A stretch of DNA of 64,000 bases, taken from Paeniglutamicibacter antarcticus_C (lineage in GTDB: Bacteria > Actinomycetota > Actinomycetes > Actinomycetales > Micrococcaceae). The notes beneath the pieces are model-generated. The model was not told where the DNA came from. It searched no databases and saw nothing but the letters and a program-made list of their open reading frames with translations. Of this stretch, positions 24,587 to 32,320 are shown piece after piece. Location of the stretch: positions 124,001 to 188,000 of the forward strand of contig NZ_BAABLK010000027.1 of assembly GCF_039544305.1 (NCBI RefSeq). The letters are read 5' to 3'. How positions within the stretch are numbered: position 1 is the first letter of the stretch; each line of letters starts with the position of its first letter. The position numbers were made by a program, and so were the translations under genes.

Positions 24587-25972
24587 ATGGCGCCTCAGTC
24601 CAAGCTCGATCAAGTCATCTCCCTCGCCAAACGGCGCGGCTTCGTCTTCCAGGCCGGTGAAATCTACGGTGGTTCCCGTTCTGCATGGGACTACGGGCCA
24701 CTGGGTACCGAGCTGAAGGAAAACATCAAACGCGAATGGTGGCAGACCTTCGTGCGCGGACGCGAAGACATGGTGGGCCTTGACTCCTCCATCATCTTGC
24801 CCAAGGCCGTCTGGGAAGCCTCCGGCCACGTCGAGACGTTCACCGACCCGCTGGTCGAGTGCACCTCCTGCCACAAGCGCCACCGCGAAGACCACCTCAT
24901 CGAGGCGTTCGTCGCCAAGAAGAAGCGCCAGCCGGTCGACGGCATGAGCGAAATCGCCTGCCCGGACTGCGGCACCAAGGGTCAGTTCACCGAACCACAG
25001 CTCTTCTCCGGGCTGGTCAAAACGTTCCTGGGTCCGGTCGACACGGCCGCCGGCATGCATTTCATGCGCCCGGAAACCGCACAGGGCATCTTCGTGAACT
25101 TCAACAACGTGCTCACCGCTTCGCGTAAGAAGCCCCCGTTCGGAATCGGCCAGATCGGCAAGGCCTTCCGCAACGAGATCACCCCAGGGAATTTCATCTT
25201 CCGCACCCGTGAGTTCGAGCAGATGGAAATCGAGTTCTTCACTGCGCCGGAGGACGCCCCGGCGTTCTTCGACACGTGGGTCGAGGATTGCTGGGCGTGG
25301 TTCCTGGATCTTGGCATCAACGAGGAGAACCTGCGCCGCTTCGAGGTCCCGGATGACGAACGCGCGCACTACTCCGATGTCACCATCGACTTCGAGTACC
25401 GGTTCGGGTTCCAGGGCTCTGAGTGGGGAGAGCTGATGGGTGTTGCCAACCGCACCGACTTCGACCTCAAGGCCCACTCCAAGGCCTCGGGCACCGAGCT
25501 TAGCTACTTTAACCAGTCCACAGGGGAACGTTACACTCCCTACGTGATCGAGCCGTCCTTCGGCCTGACACGTTCGATGATGGCGTTCCTGGTCGATGCC
25601 TATGTCGAGGATGAAGCCCCGAATTCCAAGGGCGGAGTGGATAAGCGCACCGTACTCAAGCTCGACCCGCGCCTAGCCCCGGTCAAGGCCGCCGTGCTTC
25701 CGCTCTCGCGCAACGAGGAGCTCTCCCCGAAGGCCAAGGCTCTGGCCAACGAGCTGCGCAAGTCCTGGAACATCGACTTCGACGATGCCGGCGCCATTGG
25801 CCGTCGCTACCGCCGCCAGGATGAGATCGGCACCCCGTTCTGCATCACCGTGGACTTCGACACCCTCGATGACCAGGCAGTGACGATCCGTGACCGTGAC
25901 ACCATGAGCCAGGAACGGGTTGCGCTGGACAAGGTGCGCACCTACCTCTCCGAGCGTCTCAACGGAGCCTAG
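24587..25972 (+). CDS. glyS: Glycyl-tRNA synthetase (dimeric, eukaryote/archaea-like type)
   Basis: A 461-residue class II synthetase that charges tRNA-Gly. Recognisable blocks are YGGSRSAWDYGPLG near the N-terminus, FRNEITPGNFIFRTREFEQMEIEFF (motif 2 region), ELMGVANRTDFDL and EPSFGLTRSMMAFL (motif 3), then the anticodon-binding domain ending in DTLDDQAVTIRDRDTMSQERV. A CxxC...CxxC zinc pattern (CTSCH, CPDC) lies in the insertion. The length matches the actinobacterial single-chain form. No T-box leader is seen upstream. Confidence 0.97.
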   Translation: MAPQSKLDQVISLAKRRGFVFQAGEIYGGSRSAWDYGPLGTELKENIKREWWQTFVRGREDMVGLDSSIILPKAVWEASGHVETFTDPLVECTSCHKRHREDHLIEAFVAKKKRQPVDGMSEIACPDCGTKGQFTEPQLFSGLVKTFLGPVDTAAGMHFMRPETAQGIFVNFNNVLTASRKKPPFGIGQIGKAFRNEITPGNFIFRTREFEQMEIEFFTAPEDAPAFFDTWVEDCWAWFLDLGINEENLRRFEVPDDERAHYSDVTIDFEYRFGFQGSEWGELMGVANRTDFDLKAHSKASGTELSYFNQSTGERYTPYVIEPSFGLTRSMMAFLVDAYVEDEAPNSKGGVDKRTVLKLDPRLAPVKAAVLPLSRNEELSPKAKALANELRKSWNIDFDDAGAIGRRYRRQDEIGTPFCITVDFDTLDDQAVTIRDRDTMSQERVALDKVRTYLSERLNGA

Positions 25973-25976
25973 TCAG

Positions 25977-26894
25977 ATGGTAACACTCGAATTCCGGCCC
26001 TGGGCCGACGGGGATGACCTGGCGTTGCTGGAGATCCTCGGTGACCCGGCGTCCCCGCACGCCCACCAGGATCGTACGATGTTCCGGGTCGACGCGGAGA
26101 AGCCCTTCAGCCGGGCATTGGTGGCCACGGACCAGGGCATCGCCGTTGCCGCAGGGGTCGTATTCGCTTCCACGCTGCACCCGAAGCGGTTGTGGCTGTA
26201 TGTGGAAGTGGCGCGGGAGCACCGCCGCACCGGCGTGGGAACCGAAGTGGTGGCGCGCCTGCGCGCACTGGTTCCCGCCGGCCAGCCCGTGGAACTCAAG
26301 GCACGTTACACGCTGACGGCCGGAACCGATGCGGCCGCGGCTGCCGGGTTCTGTGCCTCGCTGGGCATGGAGAAGATCCAGGAAGCGCGTGACGTAATCG
26401 TTGAACCCGGCGGCTTGTTGCTGCCGGTCTTCGATGACGGGGGGCTGACCCTGGAAGACCTCGGGACAGGTAGCGTAGAGCTGACCCAGCTGGTGATCGA
26501 GTTCTACAACTCGATCCACGAATGGGATCCGGCGGCGATGACGCTGGGCAGTGCGCAGAAGATGCTCCTTAATGATGCCACCGGTGCCCAGGGCGTGATC
26601 GTGTTGCGCAACAAGCCCAAGGCCATGGGCGGGAAGATCCTTTCCTTTGCCATTAGCTACACCCCGGCGCGGGTTGATGCGCCAGCGGACGTGCTGCTGG
26701 GCTGGAATCCGCTCCTTGGCCGGGACGAGTCGGCCGAGCCAATCCGCGGGCTGCTGGCCATGCTCGCGCACGAGCACCCGGTGAAGCTGGAGGTCGACGG
26801 TTCGATGGTCGTCCTGTCCTCGTTGGTGGATGCGCTGGTGCGTGCGGAGCACGCTACGGTCATCGCGACCACGCATATCGTGGCAACCGCATAG
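25977..26894 (+). CDS. GNAT-family N-acetyltransferase
   Basis: A 305-residue protein whose N-terminal 140 residues form a GNAT fold: FRPWADGDDLALLEI, WLYVEVAREHRRTGVGTEVVARL (the acetyl-CoA pyrophosphate loop RxxGxG) and AAAAGFCASLGMEKI. The C-terminal half is a second, diverged acetyltransferase-like unit (TLGSAQKMLLND, VIVLRNKPKAMGGKILSFAI). It follows glyS by four bases and is probably co-transcribed. The acceptor is unknown. Confidence 0.83.
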   Translation: MVTLEFRPWADGDDLALLEILGDPASPHAHQDRTMFRVDAEKPFSRALVATDQGIAVAAGVVFASTLHPKRLWLYVEVAREHRRTGVGTEVVARLRALVPAGQPVELKARYTLTAGTDAAAAAGFCASLGMEKIQEARDVIVEPGGLLLPVFDDGGLTLEDLGTGSVELTQLVIEFYNSIHEWDPAAMTLGSAQKMLLNDATGAQGVIVLRNKPKAMGGKILSFAISYTPARVDAPADVLLGWNPLLGRDESAEPIRGLLAMLAHEHPVKLEVDGSMVVLSSLVDALVRAEHATVIATTHIVATA

Positions 26895-26895
26895 T

Positions 26896-27380
26896 TCAGC
26901 GCAATATATCGCCGATGGCGTCGGATGCTCCCTGCAAGGGGGTGGATCCGACGCCATCGTTGCATGCAGGCTTCGCCAGGTTTCCGCCGATCTTCCGTGT
27001 GTACTTTCGTGAAGACGCCACGGCAGCGATCTGAGCGATAGCCATGCATGCGGTTCCTGCCAGAAGGCACGCGGTCCACACCGTTTTGCTCGATGTGCTT
27101 TCGACATCCATGCCGAAGAGCCCAATGAGGATCGAGGCGAAGGCAAACCACAGGACAGTGGTGGCCAGCAGGGGTTCGAGTTTTTGTCCGACCCCCGTTG
27201 GCCAAGCAAGTCCAACCGCTGTGGCGCAGACCAGCAGAGTCAAGACAAACGCGGCGTAGAGCCCCCGGTAAACAAAGCCCCCGGTGGAAAAGTCATTGAT
27301 CGACCCAGCCTGCCGACCAAGAGGCCAAGGGCGATGAAGGGCGCGACTGCCATTACGAGTGCGCCCGCAAGTAACTTCAT
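26896..27380 (-). pseudogene. Small membrane protein with an apparent -1/+1 frameshift
   Basis: On the minus strand an ATG at 27380 opens a hydrophobic peptide, MKLLAGALVMAVAPFIALGL..., which after about 24 residues leaves frame around 27305-27322. The adjacent frame then continues with GSINDFSTGGFVYRGLYAAF and two more convincing membrane helices (LLATTVLWFAFASILIGLFG, TVWTACLLAGTACMAIAQIA). Joined, these give an approximately 160-residue three-helix protein. The downstream part alone has only a TTG start (27243), so I regard the locus as one gene broken by a single-base indel or a sequencing error. Family unknown. The C-terminal tail runs through a terminator-like stem. Confidence 0.5.
26913..26959. 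terminator. 14-bp stem between the GNAT gene and the minus-strand membrane gene
   Basis: CGATGGCGTCGGAT (26913-26926) pairs perfectly with ATCCGACGCCATCG (26946-26959). It can end the plus-strand glyS-GNAT transcript. On the minus strand it lies inside the last codons of the disrupted membrane gene, which suggests that its original stop was earlier or shifted. Confidence 0.65.
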
Positions 27381-27665
27381 TTAAGGGGACATCCGCTTGG
27401 TGGCGAGCGCTTGCATCAACTCTCGCTTGCGTCGCAGATCCGGCACCGTTGTTTTTGCTCTTGGGGCCGGTTCCCGGAAGCCCCGCGGGGCCATGGCCAG
27501 GGATTCACGCGTTCCGCAGTCCGACGCTGCCTCCAGGGCGAGGCGGCGTCGGACCACGGTCACGGTCGATGGTTGTGATTGGATGCGCCACCCCAGGTCT
27601 TCTGCCACCGCGACTCTGGTTGCCGTAGATGAACGATGCCCCGGGTGGATCGGGGCGCGGCCCAC
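27381..27665 (-). CDS. Hypothetical protein, weakly supported
   Basis: A 94-residue open frame directly before the disrupted membrane gene on the same strand; its stop TAA abuts that ATG. It is Arg/Ala-rich, and VAEDLG...PSTVTVVRRRLALE is only faintly like a helix-turn-helix. No ribosome-binding site stands out. It could be a remnant regulator or a chance frame in GC-rich DNA. Confidence 0.25.
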   Translation of the reverse strand: MGRAPIHPGHRSSTATRVAVAEDLGWRIQSQPSTVTVVRRRLALEAASDCGTRESLAMAPRGFREPAPRAKTTVPDLRRKRELMQALATKRMSP

Positions 27666-27711
27666 CGGCAGGGGCTAAAGCTCGGCGGTGGCCTGGGCGC
27701 TGGCGAATGAT

Positions 27712-27771
27712 CTTGTGTCACTCTATTGACACAAGGGACATCCGCTGCTTTCATGGTGTCAATGATACAAA
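27712..27771 (+). promoter_or_regulatory. Promoter with two CTTGTRT-N10-AYACAAG sites upstream of the second membrane paralogue
   Basis: CTTGTGT-N10-ACACAAG occupies 27712-27735, with a longer perfect arm CTTGTGTCA/TGACACAAG. A degenerate copy CTTTCAT-N10-ATACAAA lies at 27748-27771. A consensus TTGACA (27726-27731) with a weak TTTCAT (27749-27754) 17 bp away forms a promoter, so the first site covers the -35 and the second the -10. The same 24-bp symmetry occurs before the GntR operon at 20459-20482. Confidence 0.6.
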
Positions 27772-28040
27772 CGATTTAGTTAACATCTTGATGGCGAAAG
27801 GGGAGGAACACCATGGCGGCTTCCCCGGAACGAGCCGGATACGCGGATCGACCCACCCCGGGTCCCGGGTGCTGATGAACGTTTCTTTGAGCCGATCCCG
27901 ATTGCCGGCTTCCTGATTTTTCCTTGATTCTCCGTCATCACCTGCCAGCGTCCGCACGCCAGGTGGCGGATGGCCTGTCGAGACAAATTCGACGGCAGCG
28001 GATAGCGGGTCCCCTCGGACCTTGGCACAAGGTGGATTGA
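27772..28040 (+). other. Leader region with no clear gene
   Basis: This stretch between the operator region and the membrane gene at 28041 has one short frame with a strong ribosome-binding site, AAAGGGGAGG before ATG 27813, encoding MAASPERAGYADRPTPGPGC and then a stop at 27875. It may be a leader peptide or chance. Another frame ends FFEPIPIAGFLIFP but has no start codon. No RNA family was recognised. Confidence 0.3.
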
Positions 28041-29288
28041 ATGATGCAAATCTTGACCAGCACGCTTCTTGGACTTATCGCGGCAACGATCGTGTTGGCA
28101 GCGCTTGTGTGGGTGCTCGTGCGATCCCTTCCGCGGACCCGCGGCCGGCTCCGGGCAGAGACGGCCCGTCTCGACGAACCCTCCCGCCGATCCGCGGCAA
28201 CATTGCTCTCGGGTTGGGGTGGTGCCGGTGGATGGGCCCTTGCCGCCGGGATCGGCACCTATGTGGTGCTGCGCGTGACAGGTTTTTTCTGGCACCGGCG
28301 CATCATTGACGTGGCGTTGGATCCACTGGAAGAAGCCAACAACCAGTACGCCCACGACCAGCAGGCCTGCGAGATGCTCGCAACCTCGGGGGTGGCTGAT
28401 TCCGAAGCCGCAACGGCGAAGTGCTTGGATGGGCTCATCGAAACTCCGACGGCGATATACAACGATGCCGCCCCCATGCTGCTGGGCATACTGGCTCCGG
28501 TTCTTGCGGCACTGGTGTCACTCGCGGTGCTGGCTTTGCTCCTCGCCAGACTGCGGAACCCCAAGATCGGGAATGGGGCGATGGTATCCGCAGGGCTGCG
28601 CCCGCGCGGCATCTTCAGTTTCGGGCCGCGCTGGGCACTGGCCATTCCGGCGCTCACCGCTCTGGTGCTCATCAGCTGGCTGGTGGTGACCGGCCTGTTC
28701 TCCAGCCGCGACGGATATGGCAGATATGCGATCCTCACGGTTGAACGCCATGTTTCCGTCTCCGATCCATCCGTGGGCAGGGTTCCACCGCTGACCCCAG
28801 CGCTCCAGATGGAAAGCTTCCCCGGATGGTATTACGGGGTACCGGTGGCGGCGACGGCCCTGGCAGTGCTCGTGCTGTCCCTGCTGTTGCTCCGAGCCCT
28901 GGCGAGGGCGCCGCGGAGCACCGAACGCCAACTGCTGGGGATCGATGACCTGGCCAGGACACTGAAGGCCAAGTTGGTCGCCGGCCTGGCCGGTGCCGGG
29001 CTCTTGGCCACCTTGGCCACCGTGGCAATCCTGAGCGGAGGAGCGATGCTCACCTTGGCGGGGGATGAGCGCATGGATGGCCCAAGCGTGGAGCATTTCT
29101 ACCACGACACCATGCTCAGCGGGGTCTATGTGGTCATCTGCGCGATACTGTTCAGCATCATGGCGCTGCTCATGGTCGTGCTTGCCCTGGCCGCGGTGCT
29201 CGAACTATCCACTGCCCGCCGGCTTGCCGTGGCGGTGGCGCTCGGAGAGGAACCAGAGCCCGGCCCGCGGGTACGCCAAAGCCACTAG
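28041..29288 (+). CDS. Multi-pass membrane protein, paralogue of the GntR-linked protein
   Basis: A 415-residue protein with helices near residues 4-24, 60-82, 133-157, 193-216, 268-290, 312-337 and 358-385. FGPRWALAIPALTALVLISW and FPGWYYGVPVAATALAVLVL match blocks of the protein at 20522, placing both in one uncharacterised family. Here there is no adjacent intact GntR gene, but the promoter has the same 24-bp inverted repeat. ATG 28041 and 28044 are adjacent alternatives. An extracytoplasmic loop near residues 85-130 contains two cysteines (C111, C130) that could form a disulfide. Confidence 0.8.
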   Translation: MMQILTSTLLGLIAATIVLAALVWVLVRSLPRTRGRLRAETARLDEPSRRSAATLLSGWGGAGGWALAAGIGTYVVLRVTGFFWHRRIIDVALDPLEEANNQYAHDQQACEMLATSGVADSEAATAKCLDGLIETPTAIYNDAAPMLLGILAPVLAALVSLAVLALLLARLRNPKIGNGAMVSAGLRPRGIFSFGPRWALAIPALTALVLISWLVVTGLFSSRDGYGRYAILTVERHVSVSDPSVGRVPPLTPALQMESFPGWYYGVPVAATALAVLVLSLLLLRALARAPRSTERQLLGIDDLARTLKAKLVAGLAGAGLLATLATVAILSGGAMLTLAGDERMDGPSVEHFYHDTMLSGVYVVICAILFSIMALLMVVLALAAVLELSTARRLAVAVALGEEPEPGPRVRQSH

Positions 29289-29416
29289 CGCCTGGGTAGC
29301 GAGGTGCGGTCTTCGAGACCCGGTGGGTGTCATCGGCCGGTGGAAAGCGGTTGGACCCGCGGTGGGCACCGAGAGTGCCCGCCGCGGCGCAGCCCAGCGA
29401 GCGCTGCGGTGCGCGC

Positions 29417-29902
29417 CTAGGGAACCCAGCCCAGTGCGGCCAAGCCCTTGAGCCGGATCACGGCCAGCTCAGTGCCTTCGGCGCCCTCGGCCTCCAGCGG
29501 GACCGAGAAGGGATCATCGCCCTCCAATATCAGGGCATCGAGCCGGCCCAAGTGGTGCCGGCCCTCGACCAGCAGTCCGGGGCCGCCGGAGAGCAGCACC
29601 ATGACTTCCTGGAGTTCGCGCGTGAGTTCGGTACGGGCTCTGACATGGTGGATTTCCACCGATGGCACTGCCGCCTCGGGTGCGCTGCGGGCCACGACCT
29701 GCAGCGCCTTGCCATCGGCTAGCCGGAGTTCGCCGCTTGCCACCAGGGCCCCGTCGGGCTCCGCTGCCTGCGACCCTGCGTCCGGGGCCAGGCGCACGTC
29801 CCACTGCCAGCGTTCGCGGCCGTGGGTGTCGGGGGAGGCCGCGACCTCGGTCCCCTCGCCGGCCTGCGTACGGTGAGCGTTGGCGCGCAACAGCAGCCTC
29901 AT
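29417..29902 (-). CDS. HutD/Ves-like cupin protein
   Basis: A 161-residue protein that starts MRLLLRANAH and has GEGTEVAASPDTHGRERWQW followed by DVRLA, resembling the opening GxGxTxEIAxxP...WRxSxA of HutD/Ves. The second half (VMVLLSGGPGLLVEGRHHLG, FSVPLEAEGAEGTELAVI) fits the second cupin sheet. The characteristic PWxNG is not preserved, so the assignment is tentative. HutD proteins accompany histidine-degradation genes with unclear function. The ATG overlaps the stop of the Rieske gene, so it is the last gene of that operon. Confidence 0.55.
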   Translation of the reverse strand: MRLLLRANAHRTQAGEGTEVAASPDTHGRERWQWDVRLAPDAGSQAAEPDGALVASGELRLADGKALQVVARSAPEAAVPSVEIHHVRARTELTRELQEVMVLLSGGPGLLVEGRHHLGRLDALILEGDDPFSVPLEAEGAEGTELAVIRLKGLAALGWVP

Positions 29903-30930
29903 GGCGCCGTGACCTTCTGGAGCGCGGCGGCCTTTGCCTCGGCGGCAAGCAACTGCTTCATCATCCGCCGGGCCTTGGCCACACCCGCGTCCTGGGCAAT
30001 CAACACGTCGGGCAGGTTCGCTGGACGGGATTCCATCCTGATCTGCTGCAGGGCCAGCGCATCGGAATCCTCGGTCAGCACCCCGCCCAGGCTTTCGGTG
30101 AGCAGCTCGTTCAAGCCGGAATCGCCGACGGCGAAGTCACGGCAGAAGGCGTAGAAGTACCACGCGGTGTTTTCGGTGATGGGTGTGATGGCGTTGAGCA
30201 CGCGCAACAGGTTCCCGTCCTCGCGCTTCCCGCCAACCTCGACAACGCCGGCGTGGATCACGTGCAGCGAGGGCAGCTGGAAGACCGTGGTGTGCCAGCG
30301 GTCCACCAGGGTCATGCCGGTCGCCTTCTCAAAAAGCGGGGAAGGGTGGCATTCTGGCATCCAGCGGTCCACCGAGACGGTGTTTCCGTCGACCTCGACG
30401 GTCACCCCGTTTTCGTACACGGCTTCGTCGCCGATGGTTGACTCGTGCAGGAAGCCCTCGTGGGTCAAATCCAAAAGGTTGTCGTGGATCAGGTCGGCGC
30501 TGCATTCAAAGACGCGCTCATGGGTGACCCGGTCCCACGCGGGGTCGGTCATCCAGTGGGTGTCGGGTACCTCGGTGGTTTCGGCCAACGCGGGATCGCC
30601 CATCCAGATCCATACCCAGCGGTGGGCTTCCGCCACGGGGTAGGACTTGACCACGGCGCGTTCGGGGATGCGGGCCTGGGCTGGGACCTTGACGCAGACC
30701 CCGGCGCAGTTGTATTCGAAGCCGTGGTAGCCGCACTGGATGTTGTCCCCGACGATCCTGCCTTCGGAGAGTGGATAGGCGCGGTGCGCGCAGCGGTCGT
30801 CCAGGACGGCGATCGAGCCGTCCTTCTTGCGAAAGAGGACCATGTCCTCGCCCAGCGCGGTGCGCTTGAGCGGCTCGCGGGTGACTTCCTCGGACAGTGC
30901 GATGACATACCAGGCATTGCGGACGTACAT
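29899..30930 (-). CDS. Rieske non-heme iron oxygenase, VanA-like (O-/N-demethylase type)
   Basis: A 343-residue oxygenase component. The Rieske 2Fe-2S ligands are C47, H49 (CAHRAYPLSEG) and C66, H69 (CGYHGFEYN). The mononuclear iron motif NLLDLTHEGFLHE gives H157 and H162 with D154 bridging. The overall pattern is that of vanillate demethylase-like and related Rieske monooxygenases acting on aromatic or heteroaromatic rings. AAGGAG precedes the ATG. No ferredoxin or reductase is in the window, so electrons must come from an unlinked partner. It is second in a minus-strand operon after an aminotransferase, which suggests an amino-acid-like substrate. Confidence 0.9.
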   Translation of the reverse strand: MYVRNAWYVIALSEEVTREPLKRTALGEDMVLFRKKDGSIAVLDDRCAHRAYPLSEGRIVGDNIQCGYHGFEYNCAGVCVKVPAQARIPERAVVKSYPVAEAHRWVWIWMGDPALAETTEVPDTHWMTDPAWDRVTHERVFECSADLIHDNLLDLTHEGFLHESTIGDEAVYENGVTVEVDGNTVSVDRWMPECHPSPLFEKATGMTLVDRWHTTVFQLPSLHVIHAGVVEVGGKREDGNLLRVLNAITPITENTAWYFYAFCRDFAVGDSGLNELLTESLGGVLTEDSDALALQQIRMESRPANLPDVLIAQDAGVAKARRMMKQLLAAEAKAAALQKVTAP

Positions 30931-30942
30931 GTGTTTTCTCCT

Positions 30943-32019
30943 TTAGCGGTGGTCGCATGTTTCAAGATGGTTCACGGGAAGGACGTGGTGCAGGGCCTCG
31001 GCCAGCAGGGCCAGCCCGGCCTCGGTGGGAACGGAAATGCGCACGGTCCCCGGTGCTCCCAGGGCGGAGCCCGGACGGACCGATACCCCGTGGGCCCGCA
31101 GGCCGGCAACGAATCCGGCTTCGTCGGGAACCGGGACCAGCACGAAGTTCGCGTGGGACTCCACGGCGTGGAGCTGGTGGGCGGCCAACAGCCGGCACAG
31201 CTCGTTACGCACCCGCAGCGTGTGCTCTCGCACGGCATCTCGGTGTCCGGTGTCTTCCAGTGCGTTGAGCGCCGCGGCCTGGGCTAACGTCCCCACGGAG
31301 AAGGGCGCCCGGACCTTGCGCAGCGCGGCGATGACTTCCTTCGCGGCCACCAGGTAGCCGATCCGCAATCCGGCCAGGCCGTGGATCTTGGAGAAGGTGC
31401 GCAGCACCGCGACGCGGCCGGAAGCGACCAAGGGGATCGCGGTCATTGCCTCCGGATCTTCGGTGAAGTCGATGTAGGCCTCGTCCACGACGACCAGCGA
31501 GGCGGCGTCTGACTCGGCGAATGCCCGAATCTCCTGAAGGGACCTGACGGTTCCGGTCGGGTTGTGCGGATTTACGACGTAGGCGATGTCGGCCCGTACG
31601 CGGGCCATCGCGGCCAGGTCATGCTTCCACTGGGCAAGGGGGACGCGGGTGACGCGGGCATTGACCGACGCCGCGGAGATCGCATCGATCTGGTAGGCAG
31701 GCTCGGCGCACACGGCGTGCCCGCCCTGGGCCAGGAACGCGGTGGACAGTAGGAAGATCAGTTCGTCGGATCCGTTGCCCACCAGGATCTGGTCGGGGTG
31801 GACCCCGTGCAGCGAAGCCAGTTTGCTGCACAGCTCCCCGGCCAGCGGATCTGGATAGCGGTGCAAACGGGATACGGCGTCGGCCAGCGCCGCGCCCAAC
31901 CGTGGGCTTGCCCCGAGCGGGGACTCGTTCGAGGCCATGGAGCCATCCTCGGAACCGGAAGCGGCTCCGGGCCGGTAGGACTGGATGTCATTCACCCAGG
32001 GGCGGGGTGCGATGCTCAT
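30943..32019 (-). CDS. Histidinol-phosphate-aminotransferase-like PLP aminotransferase
   Basis: A 358-residue fold-type I aminotransferase. HisC-like blocks are SNESPLGASPR, YPDPLAGEL, VGNGSDELI, NPHNPTGT, VVDEAYIDF and the PLP lysine K211 in RTFSKIHGLAGLRIGY. ATG 32019 has GAAGGAG upstream and gives the normal family start; a longer frame to 32109 would run through the operator. There are no his biosynthesis genes here. With a Rieske oxygenase downstream and an amino-acid importer divergent, it is more likely a catabolic aromatic or imidazole amino acid transaminase than the biosynthetic HisC. Confidence 0.88.
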   Translation of the reverse strand: MSIAPRPWVNDIQSYRPGAASGSEDGSMASNESPLGASPRLGAALADAVSRLHRYPDPLAGELCSKLASLHGVHPDQILVGNGSDELIFLLSTAFLAQGGHAVCAEPAYQIDAISAASVNARVTRVPLAQWKHDLAAMARVRADIAYVVNPHNPTGTVRSLQEIRAFAESDAASLVVVDEAYIDFTEDPEAMTAIPLVASGRVAVLRTFSKIHGLAGLRIGYLVAAKEVIAALRKVRAPFSVGTLAQAAALNALEDTGHRDAVREHTLRVRNELCRLLAAHQLHAVESHANFVLVPVPDEAGFVAGLRAHGVSVRPGSALGAPGTVRISVPTEAGLALLAEALHHVLPVNHLETCDHR

Positions 32020-32104
32020 GCTTGGTGCTCCTTCGGCTGCGGGATTGGGTCTCGGCGGCGTGCCGTGGGGATGGGGGAAGGGATGTCCTGTCGACCAGCA
32101 CGGG

Positions 32105-32137
32105 TTCACATATGTGAATGAAGTGCATGTATGTGAA
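32105..32137. promoter_or_regulatory. Left operator pair (IclR-type candidate)
   Basis: A perfect 14-bp palindrome TTCACATATGTGAA (32105-32118) is followed, 19 bp start to start, by the imperfect copy TGCATGTATGTGAA (32124-32137). The pair lies over the predicted transcription start of the minus-strand aminotransferase operon. The 19-bp phasing places the two sites on the same DNA face, as suits an IclR tetramer binding as two dimers. Confidence 0.65.
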
Positions 32138-32138
32138 C

Positions 32139-32167
32139 ACGGTAGAAGCTGTGTGAGCCACTGTCAA
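32139..32167 (-). promoter_or_regulatory. Promoter of the aminotransferase-Rieske operon
   Basis: On the minus strand TTGACA (32167-32162) and TACCGT (32144-32139) are spaced 17 bp. Transcription would begin near 32132, inside the left operator pair, leaving a leader of about 110 bases before the ATG at 32019. Confidence 0.6.
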
Positions 32168-32217
32168 CAGGCAGCTCCGGGTCCGTGACGAAGGTTGGAC
32201 TTATAAGAATCAAGGCA

Positions 32218-32246
32218 TTGACAGTGAGCTGGAGCACACCTAATGT
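32218..32246 (+). promoter_or_regulatory. Promoter of the amino-acid ABC importer operon
   Basis: TTGACA (32218-32223) and TAATGT (32241-32246) are spaced 17 bp. Transcription would begin near 32253, inside the right operator pair. With the divergent promoter, this makes a near mirror-image arrangement about 32192. Confidence 0.65.
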
Positions 32247-32248
32247 AA

Positions 32249-32281
32249 TTCGACATACGGTACACCGTTCGCATATACGAA
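32249..32281. promoter_or_regulatory. Right operator pair (IclR-type candidate)
   Basis: TTCGACATACGGTA (32249-32262, imperfect) and TTCGCATATACGAA (32268-32281, nearly palindromic) are again 19 bp apart start to start. They resemble the left pair; a combined consensus is TTCRCATAYRYGAA. The pair covers the predicted start site of the importer operon, which also encodes the IclR regulator. Confidence 0.65.
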
Positions 32282-32320
32282 TAGTTTCTAGACTTTTTCG
32301 CTCCGACCAGAGGACAAAAA

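Noticed and set aside
27629..27916. A 95-codon plus-strand frame across the operator region before the second membrane paralogue
   Set aside because: It runs through the palindromes and promoter, has no ribosome-binding site and no protein-like composition.
30943..32019. Histidine biosynthesis hisC
   Set aside because: No other his genes are present. The gene is in a catabolic-looking operon with a Rieske oxygenase and under the IclR-type operator, so only the family name is retained.
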